Assembly (NCBI GenBank): GCA_033977485.1
Contig: CM066998.1
Span: forward strand, 26,661,501 to 26,725,500
Source: Hydrangea macrophylla
Lineage: Eukaryota > Streptophyta > Magnoliopsida > Cornales > Hydrangeaceae
DNA length: 64,000 nt
Direction of reading: 5' to 3'
Shown here: positions 34,001 through 43,032 of the stretch, in pieces
Position numbering within the stretch: the first letter of the stretch is position 1
Layout: every line of letters starts with the position of its first letter
Notes under the pieces: model-generated
What the model was told of the DNA's origin: nothing
What the model saw: the letters and a program-made list of their open reading frames with translations, nothing else
The model's database searches: none
Translations under genes and position numbers: made by a program

Positions 34001-37000
34001 GAAGATTGTTTAGAAGAATTCAACAATGACTATGAGAGAAAAAAAAAAAAGGCACCATGGATGGATTTGTTTTGAAAAGCAAGTCACATGCAAACACATA
34101 TACTCAAAAGACTTTAAATGAAATGCTTAGAGAGAGGGAACCCGTTGTTAAAGATATTTGTAGATTTTTATATGGGAATGCTTTAGCATTTAATTTAGTT
34201 AAAAGTCCGTTATTTTTGAAGATGATAAAATCGGTTAGTGAATATGGGAAAGGGTTGAAACCTCCAAGCTATCATGAAGCTATAGTCACATTTTTAAAAA
34301 AGGAAGTTGATAGTGTGAATGCAAGTTTGGAGAAGTATAAACTCGAATGGAAGAGGACCGGGTGTACCTTGAAGTCGGATGGGTGGACCGATGGAAAGAG
34401 CCGATCACTTACGAACTTTCTTGTCAATAGTCCAAGTGGTACGGTGTTCATTAAATCTATTGACACTTCCGATGTTATAAAGGACGCAAACAAGTTGTTC
34501 GAATTGCTTGATTCGTTAGTTGAAGAGATTGGGGAGGAAAATGTTGTTCAAGTAGTGGCCGATAGTGCCGCGGCTTATGTAGCCGCCGGTAGATTGCTAG
34601 AGAACAAAAGGAAGAATTTATTTTGGTCCCCATGTGCGGCCCATTGTATTGATTTAATTCTTAGCGACATTGGTGATGTCCCGGCTTTCTTTGATACACT
34701 AGCGAAGGCACGAAGGATCACGGTTTACATCTTTCGGCATACTTGGGTGTTGAATTTGTTTCGAAAGTACTCTAAGAATAGGGAATTGATAAGACCGGCG
34801 GTGACAAGATTTGCCACGTCTTATCTTACTTTAAAGAGTATTATGGAAGCAAAAATTCCTCTACGGGCTATGTTTGCATCCAAAGAGTGGGCTATGAGTT
34901 CTTATGCAAGTAAAGATGATGCGGAGGTCATCTCACACTTTGTTTTGGGGGACAAAAGATTTTGGAAATCAATTAAGTATTGTTTGAAATGTGTGCTTCC
35001 ACTAGTGAAGGTTCTAAGACTAGTAGATGGTGATGCAAAGCCGGCAATGGGGTATATCTATGAGGCTATGGATAGAGCCAAAGAACAAATTAAGAAGAAT
35101 TTCAATCATGTGGCGGCAAGATATAATCGCATTTGGGGCATCATTGACAAACGTTGGAATTTACAACTCCATAGACCACTTCATGCAGCGGCATTCTATC
35201 TTAATCCAAAGTAAGTTGCTATATTAATCTAAATTCGGTGCCAATTCTATTGCTTATATTATATTATATTATTAATATATCATGTACTTAATACTTATAT
35301 AACTTGAACTTTTTTTAATTTTAAGGTTTCATTATGATCCAAGTTTTCAAGCAGATTTAGAAGTGAAGATGGGTTTGTTTAGAACAATTGAGAGAATGTA
35401 TCCCAATGTGCAAACAAGAGTCATGATTGATTCACAACTTGAGAAGTTCAAGAGAGCCGAGGGTATGTTTGGAATGGAGATGGCCGTCTTGACAAGAGAC
35501 AAGAAACAACCCGGTAATCTCCTTTTACAAATTTACAAATTACAAGGAGTCTAATATATTTTAAAACCTAACCTCATATACTTTCTACTTGTAGCTTTAT
35601 GGTGGGAAAATTATGGAGAAGAGTGCAAAGAGCTTCAAAGGCTAGCTATACGGGTGCTAAGTCTTACTTGTAGTGCCACCGGTTGTGAAAGAAATTGGAG
35701 CACATTTGAACATGTCCACTCTAAGAAAAGGAACCGTTTGGAGCAACAACGATTGAATGCTTTGGTATTTGTAAAGTACAACCTTCAACTTGAGGTGAGA
35801 CATGCAAAAAGGCAAGAGAATAGGGATGATTTGTATGATCCAATTTGTTTGTCAGATATGGAATCGGATGATGAATGGATCACTGAAAGGGAAGATGCAT
35901 GTCTAGTTGATGATTTATCATGGATGGATGTTCATGAATGCTTCACAGTTGATGAAAGTCCAAGTAGCAACAAGAGAAAGAGAGGTATACCGTATACTAA
36001 CTAAATTGATTTATATTATTTATTAAGAACAAGAGAAAGATATAAGTAATTGTTGTATATCATATTAATTCTTTCTTTATAATCATAAATTAATAGGACC
36101 AAGGAACTTGAATGCCTACAACAAAGGAAAAGCCAAAGGAAAAGGCAAAGGGGTTATCATTGATGAGATTGAAGATGAAGATGAAGATGAAGATGAAGAT
36201 GTGGAAGAGGAAGAAAGGGAATTGGATGAGGAGATTAGTAGGCAAGAAAGTGATGGTGAAGATGACCTTGATCTTGACGTTTTCGAGGATTTTTTATGGA
36301 CATTCAACTATTTAGTTTAGCTATTATTTTGTTTCTAGATCTAAACTTGGGAGTATACCGTATATTTTGTGGACACTTGGGGGTATATTTTGGGGTATAC
36401 TTTTTTTTGTTAGGTAGGAATTGAGATATATTTTGTGCACACTTGACTTGAGAATTACTTGAAATTTAGTAGTTGTGAATCTTGTGATTTGTGAATCTTG
36501 TGTTGAATGTAATGAATTAATGATTTAATGAAGTATGTTTCGTTGCAATCATCTATTTTGATCACGGTGGGAATCGAACCCACATTTTTCTCCATTAACG
36601 CACTGTCTTTCCAAAGCTTAGACAACGTAATCGTGTAATTGGATGTGTTTACTATCATTCTTTGATTGCTATTTTCTTATATTTTTCATTCTACATAGTT
36701 TCCATCCTTGTTATAGTTTTTTTAAAATTTGTTACCGAATCTTACGATTCACGATTCGCGAATCCCGATTCGATTCACTAGCGACATTTCGATTCACGAT
36801 ACGAATCCCGATTTGACAACTATGCACCTCGCTTCTCCACTTCAAACTTAACCTTTTTCACATGCATAATGATAAGGTTGCTCCACTATGACCTGGAGGT
36901 CACGGGTTTGAAACACGAAAACAACCTCCCTGCATGTGGGGGTAAGGTTGCATACATCTAACCCTCTTCAGATCATGCACTGTGAGAGCCTCGTGCTCTG

Positions 37001-40000
37001 GGTTCTCCTTGTTATAGTCACAAATCACCAAAACTAAGCAAGGTGAAGTAGCTTGTGCCTGTTCATTAGTACTTCCAAAACCCCCAATCTTTGACCACTT
37101 GAAACTTCAATCCTTCACCACTTCCCTCCCATCATACTTCAAAAACACCATCTTTTTACTTAAAACACCTCTCAAAAGTTGTGGTTGGAAATGCTCGACT
37201 ACAGTTTCAGAGAAAACAGACCAAGAACAAAAGCCACCAACCATCCTATATAATCTTATTCAAACCTAATCAAAAGGAATAAACACAAACTCATCTCCAC
37301 ATCCCAGACTAAGTACCCTTTAAGCTATTAACTTGATAAAAGTGCAATAATATCCTCGTTCACTGTACATTAATATCCTTGAGAAAAGTACAATAATATC
37401 CTTAAGAGTAAATAACCTGTTACAATCTCCACAACATTATAAACGTTCACTGATTTAACCTTTATGCAAGATATCCATAGGTATCCAAGTACGCTTCAAC
37501 CACTTGCACAACCACAATTAAGCATGCCATATCAAATTTCTATCATAATCCATGTATATTACGTCCCTTGCTACAACTGAGCTTAACCTATTAAAGTTCA
37601 CAGCAGGACATAATATCATAGTAGCTTTGATTATTCCAACCCTCCAACACACCCTTAAACTGCAAACATTCCTACAACAAATCATTTGTATATGATTGGG
37701 AATTTCAACCTCAATGCCACAACAGTCAAGTCAACCATTGCCACTGTAGTAATCCAATCAAGCTAATCTGCAAAAACAACCCAAAGTTTCTTTTCAAGGG
37801 CGCACCATTTAAATACTTCAGCGTCACAGTAATATCTGAATGCTCCAGCACCTTTTGTCGCAATTTAGATTTTCTCAACCTTTTAAAAGACTGTTTGGGA
37901 TAGCTTTTTGGGAGCAACAATCACTTAGTGAGAGTTAAAAAGCTGTGACCGTTTGGATTAGCTTTTTCACAGCTTTCAAAAAATCTGATTCCTTTTAAAA
38001 ACTGGTAAACAGCTTTTTTTTTAAAAAGCTCCGTTTTGTATCTTTTTAAAAACACTCTTTACTCCAAAAAATAAGTATTTAAAAAGCTAATCCAAACTAG
38101 CTCTAAGTACTTTTGCATCGTCCTTCCTACAATGCAATACAAAGGATGAACACTTCACCACAATATCTACAGTAGTTATTTGCCACGAAAGTCCCTGGAA
38201 CCATGTTCTATCCTCAAATCTACTCTGTTGTCTTCAAATTCTACCAATTTGTCTGCTATCACTTCAACCGTTATAAGCGCAATACTACGACCTCACATAG
38301 AAAGTGAATAATCACATAAGTAGTCAAGATGATCCGTACTTGCACACTTTAATAGAAGATAGACATATTATTAAGCATATCTTCCTGTTCGATTATATTA
38401 TAACCTAAGACATAATTTCAATTGAAATAAAGCGGAAGACAATTTACTTTTGTCAAGACTCCACACAAGGTTAGACTTCCAGCTGCAAAATCATTTTAAT
38501 GATTCTACAATGTTTTGTAATCAATTCTAACAAACTATATTCTATCACAACATATTCATGGCATCAAGAATCACCGAAATTGAAAATGAGCACAAAATAC
38601 TGAACACCACCCCCCCCCCCCCCCCCCCCTTCTTTAAAGGAACAATACCTTTTTGGCCACCATAGTGTGGAGCAGTGTCCCAGAATTCATCACGCATCTG
38701 TCTGAGTTGTGTGCTTGTTAGTGGTTCAGAGTGCTTCCAAGGCTTTGGCTTTCGTATTTTCTTAATACCTTTTGTAAATCAAACAAAGAGCAGTATGATG
38801 CACAAATTAGACAAATGACAAATCAAAGCTGCCATTCAAGCAACAAATATCAGAGGACTTAATCTCGGGCCCATGATGAAAAAAAATAATAACTCTTTCG
38901 AAGTTATATACTCAGTAGAACAATCTAAATAATCAACGCATGAAGAGAAATCTACACGAGCATATACTTGGGATGGTTTGGGTCCTTGCACCAGATAGTT
39001 GATCTATAAACTAAATAACTCAGAGCCGGCTTAACAACCTCCTTTAACATTTCTTAAAATCTGCCCTCTCCTATTTCACCATTTTTTTAATCTTTATTTT
39101 AGGAAACTACCAGCCGGTGCGTAGTGATCAAATTCAAATCCTATCCATTGCTGCTGTGTGGACCTTTATAATTCTCACAATCACGTCATATTGCATAACT
39201 TAGGTTTGGAGACTCAAACAACAAGAAAACTAGCTAAATCACAGTAGATAACAATCATGGTGTCAACAGTGTTCTATAGAGAGGGCAAAAATTCCAAACT
39301 TGAAAACAAGATAATAAACTAGTCAAAGAAGTGACAAGATTTTGGAAGAAGCAACAGAGAGAATTTTAGGAAAAATGAAATACAATACAATTACAACATA
39401 CCAATAGCAGCCAGCTTGGGATACCTTCTTCGGGGGCCAACAATCACTTATAAGTAATTGTTTAAAAAGCTGTGACCATTTGGGTTAGCTTTTTCACAGC
39501 TTTTTGAAAACGCTCCAATTTTTAGCTTTTTAGAAAAACTCTTATTCCAAGAGGTGTTTGTATGGTTGACAAAACAACTAACTTTGTGGTTTAAAACTTT
39601 AGATCATTTACCAATTTGTGTATATGGACAAATTATGAATTCACATGAAAATATACACAGGAAAATAAGTTACCAGGAAGAAAAGCTGCCTTCCACCTCT
39701 TTCTATTTCATGTACGACCCTCTGCACTGGTGACGGAAAAATTTGGGGTAGCAAATAGAAACGGAGAGGGAAGATATTACTGGGCACATGGACATAAACA
39801 TCTATACACCTTTGTAGAGACGTGGAATGGTCCAAATTCTTATATATGGGGAGAGGGAGAGAGGGGTAGGGGAAAATGGAATGGCTGAGATTCTTTATTT
39901 GCCAAGAACACATGAGACCTCCTGCAAAATCTCATTTCTTTATCTGGATAACAAAACTAGCACCTAATGAACAGTAGAACATCACTACAACTTATAGCCC

Positions 40001-40295
40001 CGTTTCCATATGTCACAACGTCAGCAATTAATGTCAGTTTGTAAAACAAATTCTGGTGAATTCTATAGCACTACCCTCCACGTAATGTGAAAAGGTAAGG
40101 ACAATATTGGAGTGCTCAAGCACAGGAACCGAACCAACTTGCTAAACAAATAGGCTGCACATAAGTTCCAGAAAAGTCCAAGCTAGTAAATGGTATGTCC
40201 ATGTTTGGGGAACAAAAATTCGATTCGTTTCTTCTATGGAAAAAATTGACCACTTGTAGGCTAGTAGCTATGGGAAAAAGAAGAAAAAAGATATA

Positions 40296-40336
<41 letters not shown>

Positions 40337-43032
40337 AAAGGGGGGTGGGGGTGGGGGTGGGGGTGGGGGTGGGGGTGGTACAAGGAATAAAAACATTAGT
40401 GATAGTAATGTGGGGGTATGGAGGCAATGATTGCAAATGCAATGGTCAGTCAGAAGATGGAGTTGGATGTCAAATTGTCAATGGTTGCAAGATGACGATG
40501 ATGATTGGTCACGGTGTTGATAGAAATTTACCAAAGATGACAATTTGTAGCATAGAGGAAGATGACTTCAAGAACGGTATTAGGTACTTCTGCATGCTAC
40601 ATTACATGCTTTTCTCTTATTTAGTCTTTTCTATAGTTCGTTTATTCTTATAAGTTATAACTAACATACTACATGGTTTCTACCTTGTAGAATAGGTTAC
40701 ACTGTCCTTACCTGCGATTACAAACAATTACAAACATTTCCCTTGTCATCCAATGAACTTCAGTTGTAGAGAATATATTCCAAAACATCAATGGTTACAC
40801 ATGTGTTTTAAGCAAATTTTAGGGGAGGGAGATCAGTATGATCTACCCAAAAAAGAAAAAAGAAAAAGAAATAAGAAAGAAATGGTGTAATCTACACAAA
40901 ATAAATTGTCTCTTGTTCTTCAAACCAATTCCTTCTCATATCACAATGTAGAGGAGAAAAATTCTCCTATTTAGTTAAGAAGAACATGTAAACCATTACT
41001 TGTTTCAATATAAAGAATGAATCTACCAAAAAAATCCTTATATTAAATAAGCTCAAGCAATGCTTCAAAAAAGGTGTAGCATGTACAAGTAAATAGACAG
41101 ACAGAACCACAAATCTTAAGCGTATGACTCTCTTATGTCTTATTAATGTAAACAGAGAAGCAAGTAAAGTCGGCTTAGAGATTTATTTTCACAATACTAC
41201 TGATTTTAAATGTTACGCAAGGAAATCCATTCATTACATTAAATGCAGAAACATAGATAGTTTTGTAACTATAGAGTTATTAGATCCATCTTAATTTTGT
41301 CAACCATGTCAACAAATTGCCTATTAACTCAAATTCATAATAACACACTACACAACTCAAAACATGGATGAAGAAATCTGCAAATATATTGTCACCCGGG
41401 AAAAGAAATATCCATATCAATTATTGATACAATACAAGGTACATTAACAAAAAACATACATAGATTAATTTTAGCATCGCAACAAATTTTAAAAAATGAA
41501 ACAAAATATTCCAATAAATGGTGAGAACTTCAAGACAGGTCTAAAGTAGTACGAATACAAAGTGATTTCATCCAGCAAATGCCTTGGGACTTCAAAATGT
41601 GGGATCCCTCTCCAAAAATAAATTCTATTTACCTATTAAATTAACTTAGAATTTCCAGCAACACCACCACCCATAAGGAAATGACAGTCCTACTGGAAGC
41701 CAGATCAAACATGTTCATCAATGTGGTTCTTCCTAGGTTTCCCATTCCTGGTTTATAGTTAGATCATTCTATAATCCAGCCAACATTTGGTTTTATTACA
41801 GGCTGTTTCAGTTCTTTTATTGGTTTTTGAAAAGTATTTCAGGTTTTCAATATTTTTATTGCAATAACATTTATTCCGGTTCTAAAACCTGGTTTGGGAC
41901 TACTCAAATAAGAAAACAATATTCTCATCAACAACTACACTGCCTGTTTCTATGACTTTTACCTGCTATTTCATCCGCGCAAATGGAAATTCTGTATCAC
42001 AGACTTCACAATAGGTTTGATTTCAATAGAAAAACATATTGCTGCTGCATTTGGTGAATTTGACTCAAATCCCCATAAAGAGTTATTTTAATTGGAGAAA
42101 TATACACTACAACGGCAGGAAAAAGGAGTAAATGAAAGGAAAAGAAATGACAACTAGTTATGACTTATGAGATGTTGATGACGAGAAGTTTCAATGATTG
42201 TGATTTGTGTAAGGGTTAAAGTTCCCTTTATTGAGCCGGGTGATCAAATGAGCCCAACACAAGAAATTAGGAGTTAAAGAGCCTTTGATTGAAACTCGGA
42301 ATATCTTTCTAAAACAAGCACCAAACAAGCTAAGTTTTTTCTCCCCTCTTTTAATTCCCTAGCACTACTGTATTTGTCAACCAAAAAAAATGTAAATTAC
42401 AATATCGCATTTCTTGTTAACTTGAAAATCATAAATTTTAGCCATAAGGGAAGCAAAACTAATGTCTTCGTCTCAATAAGAACATCCCTGCTCGAATGCA
42501 TCATTGATTAAGAAAAGTACTGAATAAAGAACATCTCATTACAGCATCTTCACCCTAAAATATCAAAGGAAAAAAGTAAATTGACCAAAACAAGCACAAA
42601 GCTACGGTTAAAACTATCACTGCTGAATTTATTGAAGAACAAATTAAAACACTGCACTCCTATATGCTACAGATAAATTAATCAAATTCTTGATCAATTA
42701 ATCACATCACAAAGAACAATCTTAAGGAACTAAACTCAAGATACTTAAATTCATTGATCAAACCAAAGAAGTGTAATCCTTCTGATTATTGCTTGCAGCG
42801 GACAAATTCAAACTCAATCCAAGCAAATGGTCTACAGATTGTGAACCAATACATAATGGAAAAAGAGTACTCCACCAAACAAGAATGAAAATCATAGATA
42901 CATATATATATATATATATATATAAAGAAAAGGAAACCTAAATTCAAATCACAGAAAGTAAATAAAAAAAAAACAAGAAATAGTGCGATCTATACCATCT
43001 CCCTTAGCGCGTGACGATCCAGTACAACCCAT
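21211..43032 (-). CDS. UBTD-like ubiquitin-domain-containing protein (ubiquitin-binding domain), 4 exons
   Basis: Coding exons: 43032-42996, 38768-38649, 21494-21375 and 21275-21211. All introns have GT and AG ends and each junction splits a codon after its first base, so the frame is continuous and gives 113 residues. The start is fixed by an in-frame TGA four codons upstream. Key text: [11 protein letters not shown] at the N terminus, then [58 protein letters not shown] and [15 protein letters not shown]. This is the conserved N-terminal ubiquitin-binding domain of UBTD1/UBTD2 (DC-UbP), which binds ubiquitin and E2-loaded ubiquitin in animals; plant members are about this short and lack the second ubiquitin-like domain. 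Gly2, Cys3 and Ser6 fit N-myristoylation with palmitoylation, suggesting membrane attachment. No stop or frameshift is seen, so the gene looks functional despite its 17.2-kb second intron. Confidence 0.9.
21375..21494 (-). CDS. UBTD-like gene, exon 3
   Basis: Acceptor ATTGCACAG, donor GTGCGT. Encodes [19 protein letters not shown], then VDSAGVIVQ and TVCYDER. Intron 3 (21276-21374) is only 99 bp. Confidence 0.92.
21944..22098 (-). repeat. Copia A LTR (3' LTR in element orientation)
   Basis: 155 bp, starting TGTTCAAAGAG and ending TTCTAACA on the plus strand, with about 16 CA units. CTCCCCCTCAAACTGGAG directly inside (22099-) is the polypurine tract on the minus strand. Confidence 0.9.
22106..23417 (-). 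pseudogene. Copia A reverse transcriptase and RNase H
   Basis: The RT part shows [20 protein letters not shown] and [14 protein letters not shown], then after a frame break [10 protein letters not shown] where YVDD is expected, so one catalytic aspartate is lost. The RNase H part (22837-22106) has [53 protein letters not shown] and [15 protein letters not shown], the normal order for Ty1-type RNase H. It runs to DIYAP next to the polypurine tract. Confidence 0.88.
23542..24483 (-). pseudogene. Copia A integrase C-terminal part and linker to RT
   Basis: [20 protein letters not shown] includes the catalytic Glu of the DDE triad. QFDSALEY stands where SDN-REY is usual. Then come [44 protein letters not shown] and the Ser/Pro-rich linker (23934-23542), which is shifted between frames. 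Confidence 0.85.
24774..25330 (-). pseudogene. Copia A protease and GAG-pre-integrase region
   Basis: The protease site reads WVID, a TAA stop, then GASAHMTG; the stop replaces the Ser of DSGA. Next come [30 protein letters not shown] and [12 protein letters not shown], the last carrying the first half of the integrase HHCC zinc motif. Confidence 0.8.
25346..26305 (-). pseudogene. Copia A gag
   Basis: Starts [15 protein letters not shown] at 26305. Contains [17 protein letters not shown], then [17 protein letters not shown] and [18 protein letters not shown], typical of the copia gag (UBN2-like) domain. The zinc knuckle is [14 protein letters not shown] (CCHC intact). Several stops and frame changes. 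Confidence 0.85.
26404..26611 (-). repeat. Copia B LTR (3' LTR in element orientation)
   Basis: 208 bp ending TTCCAACA on the plus strand. CTCCCCCTCAAGCTGGAG directly inside is the minus-strand polypurine tract. Contains a GGAAA/GAAAA-rich microsatellite. Confidence 0.9.
26619..28424 (-). pseudogene. Copia B reverse transcriptase and RNase H
   Basis: [60 protein letters not shown], then across a stop and frame change [14 protein letters not shown] with an intact YVDD (about 27575). RNase [36 protein letters not shown], then [27 protein letters not shown] and [19 protein letters not shown] 21-22 bp local tandem duplication at about 27683-27722 disturbs the frame after the LKQSPRAW motif. Confidence 0.87.
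28430..28881. mobile_element. hAT deletion derivative (MITE) of the element at 32920-36824
   Basis: 452 bp. The left end CTCTGTTGTCAAAATCGTAC and the right end CCCGATTTGACAACTATG match the ends of the larger hAT element. The right 90 bp (from GTTACCGAATCTTACGATTC on) is almost the same in both. Flanks CACCTGAG (28422-28429 and 28882-28889) are an exact 8-bp duplication. Subterminal DNA is dense in CGATTC/GAATCG motifs. No transposase. Confidence 0.92.
28943..29938 (-). pseudogene. Copia B integrase
   Basis: [20 protein letters not shown] with the zinc-binding His pair, CVMCELSKH with the Cys pair, [14 protein letters not shown] and [14 protein letters not shown] with two catalytic Asp. After a stop near 29465, [17 protein letters not shown] gives the Glu. 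Then [28 protein letters not shown] and [19 protein letters not shown]. Largely readable but broken. Confidence 0.87.
29957..30540 (-). pseudogene. Copia B protease and GAG-pre-integrase region
   Basis: [13 protein letters not shown] gives an intact aspartic protease active site. Then [20 protein letters not shown] and [20 protein letters not shown]. The upstream gag part is separated by a MITE at 30541-30711. Confidence 0.85.
30541..30711. mobile_element. Mutator-type MITE in copia B gag
   Basis: 171 bp. Inverted ends share TTGGGACACAAC, TTTCATACAACCTCCCCAAA and AGATGTGTCTATCTC. TTATTTCGG(G) is found on both sides (30531-30540 and 30712-30721), a 9-10 bp target duplication. Confidence 0.9.
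30722..31720 (-). pseudogene. Copia B gag
   Basis: Frame starting near 31594 ([17 protein letters not shown]) continues [20 protein letters not shown], then [10 protein letters not shown] and later [18 protein letters not shown]. The zinc knuckle is [13 protein letters not shown], but its last Cys codon is a TGA stop. Further stops at several places. Confidence 0.82.
31996..32008 (-). promoter_or_regulatory. Primer-binding site of copia B
   Basis: On the minus strand TGGTATCAAAGCC directly follows the right LTR, complementary to the 3' end of the initiator-Met tRNA except at one position. Confidence 0.85.
32009..32204 (-). repeat. Copia B LTR (5' LTR in element orientation)
   Basis: 196 bp, matching 26404-26611 apart from small deletions. 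Confidence 0.9.
32508..32519 (-). promoter_or_regulatory. Primer-binding site of copia A
   Basis: On the minus strand TGGTATCAGAGC, the classic initiator-Met tRNA primer site, next to the right LTR. Confidence 0.9.
32520..32668 (-). repeat. Copia A LTR (5' LTR in element orientation)
   Basis: 149 bp matching 21944-22098, with fewer CA units. On the plus strand its first dinucleotide is TA instead of TG. Confidence 0.88.
32669..32919. other. Intron 2 sequence of the UBTD-like gene
   Basis: Short unique stretch between copia A and the hAT element. Nothing coding seen. Confidence 0.5.
33743..36320 (+). CDS. hAT family transposase (BED zinc finger, DUF659, hAT dimerisation domain)
   Basis: Start at [15 protein letters not shown] (an upstream in-frame ATG exists at 33698). 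BED finger: [18 protein letters not shown] plus a further His/Cys. Exons by splice signals: 33743-35210, 35326-35513, 35595-35984 and 36097-36320. The catalytic region shows [18 protein letters not shown] and [16 protein letters not shown] (the first two acidic residues) and [14 protein letters not shown], the DUF659 signature. Exon 3 begins [20 protein letters not shown] and contains [20 protein letters not shown], the C-terminal hAT dimerisation domain. The acidic tail contains [16 protein letters not shown] run of 12 A (34039-34050) lies where the BED frame stops and the catalytic frame (from MDGFVLKSK) begins, so the two parts are out of phase as read. Confidence 0.88.
34039..34050 (+). 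other. A12 homopolymer at the transposase frame break
   Basis: Twelve A residues after TATGAGAG. Reading through in the BED frame ends at TGA 24 bases later; the catalytic frame is shifted by one. Could be a real indel, an assembly error or a slippage site. Confidence 0.85.
36862..37012 (+). repeat. Au-like SINE
   Basis: Contains GACCTGGAGGTCACGGGTTT, then CCCTGCATG, GGGTAAGGTTGCATACAT, CTAACCCTCTTCAGATC and GAGCCTCGTGC. This is the layout of the tRNA-derived Au SINE of angiosperms, whose GGTCACGGGTTCGA segment is the Pol III B box. Here that box has one change (GGGTTTGAA). No clear target duplication found. Confidence 0.75.
37013..37888. other. Intron 2 sequence, no gene seen
   Basis: AT-rich, with no supported ORF or repeat ends. 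Confidence 0.45.
37889..38102. mobile_element. hAT-like MITE in intron 2
   Basis: Ends GACTGTTTGGGATAGCTTTT and, reversed, GAGCTAGTTTGGATTAGC. An inner copy, CCGTTTGGATTAGCTTTTTC at about 37948, suggests two overlapping family members. Confidence 0.65.
38610..38629 (+). repeat. C20 homopolymer (G20 in the UBTD-like pre-mRNA)
   Basis: Twenty C on the plus strand, 19 bases from the 5' splice site of intron 2 (donor at 38648-38647). In the transcript it is a G20 run followed by TGGTG. Confidence 0.92.
38649..38768 (-). CDS. UBTD-like gene, exon 2
   Basis: Acceptor ATTTACAAAAG, donor GTATTG. Encodes [20 protein letters not shown] and [19 protein letters not shown]. Confidence 0.93.
40303..40331. 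repeat. GA microsatellite
   Basis: About 14 units of GA. Confidence 0.9.
40340..40378 (+). repeat. GGGGGT tandem repeat, G-quadruplex candidate
   Basis: Six G-runs of five separated by single T. On the plus strand (template strand of the UBTD-like gene) this satisfies the four-run quadruplex pattern. Confidence 0.9.
42996..43032 (-). CDS. UBTD-like gene, exon 1
   Basis: GCC-ATG context, encoding [12 protein letters not shown] plus one base. Donor GTATAG. An in-frame TGA lies just upstream, so this is the first coding exon. Confidence 0.88.

Larger units (their letters stand above)
32920..36824 (+). mobile_element. hAT transposon, near-complete
   Basis: 3.9 kb. Left end CTCTGTTGTTAAAATCGTAC; right end, on the other strand, CATAGTTGTCAAATCGGG. 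CACCTCGC flanks both sides (32912-32919 and 36825-36832), an exact 8-bp duplication as in hAT elements. Both subterminal regions are dense in short CGATAC/CGATTC motifs, the usual place for transposase binding. It encodes one spliced transposase whose only visible defect is a frame break in an A12 run. It lies in intron 2 of the UBTD-like gene in the opposite orientation. Confidence 0.93.
38769..42995 (-). other. Intron 1 of the UBTD-like gene (4.2 kb)
   Basis: Mostly unique AT-rich DNA. It holds a partial copy of the 37889 MITE family (39425-39540, with CTGTGACCATTTGGGTTAGC), a GA microsatellite (40303-40331), a GGGGGT repeat and a TA microsatellite (42901-42924). No other gene seen. Confidence 0.7.

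Noticed and set aside
36555..36640. Possible minus-strand tRNA (GGTTCGATTCCCACC, like a T-arm)
   Set aside because: Only the T-arm-like phrase is present. No matching acceptor stem, D-arm or anticodon stem can be drawn upstream, and it lies inside the hAT element.
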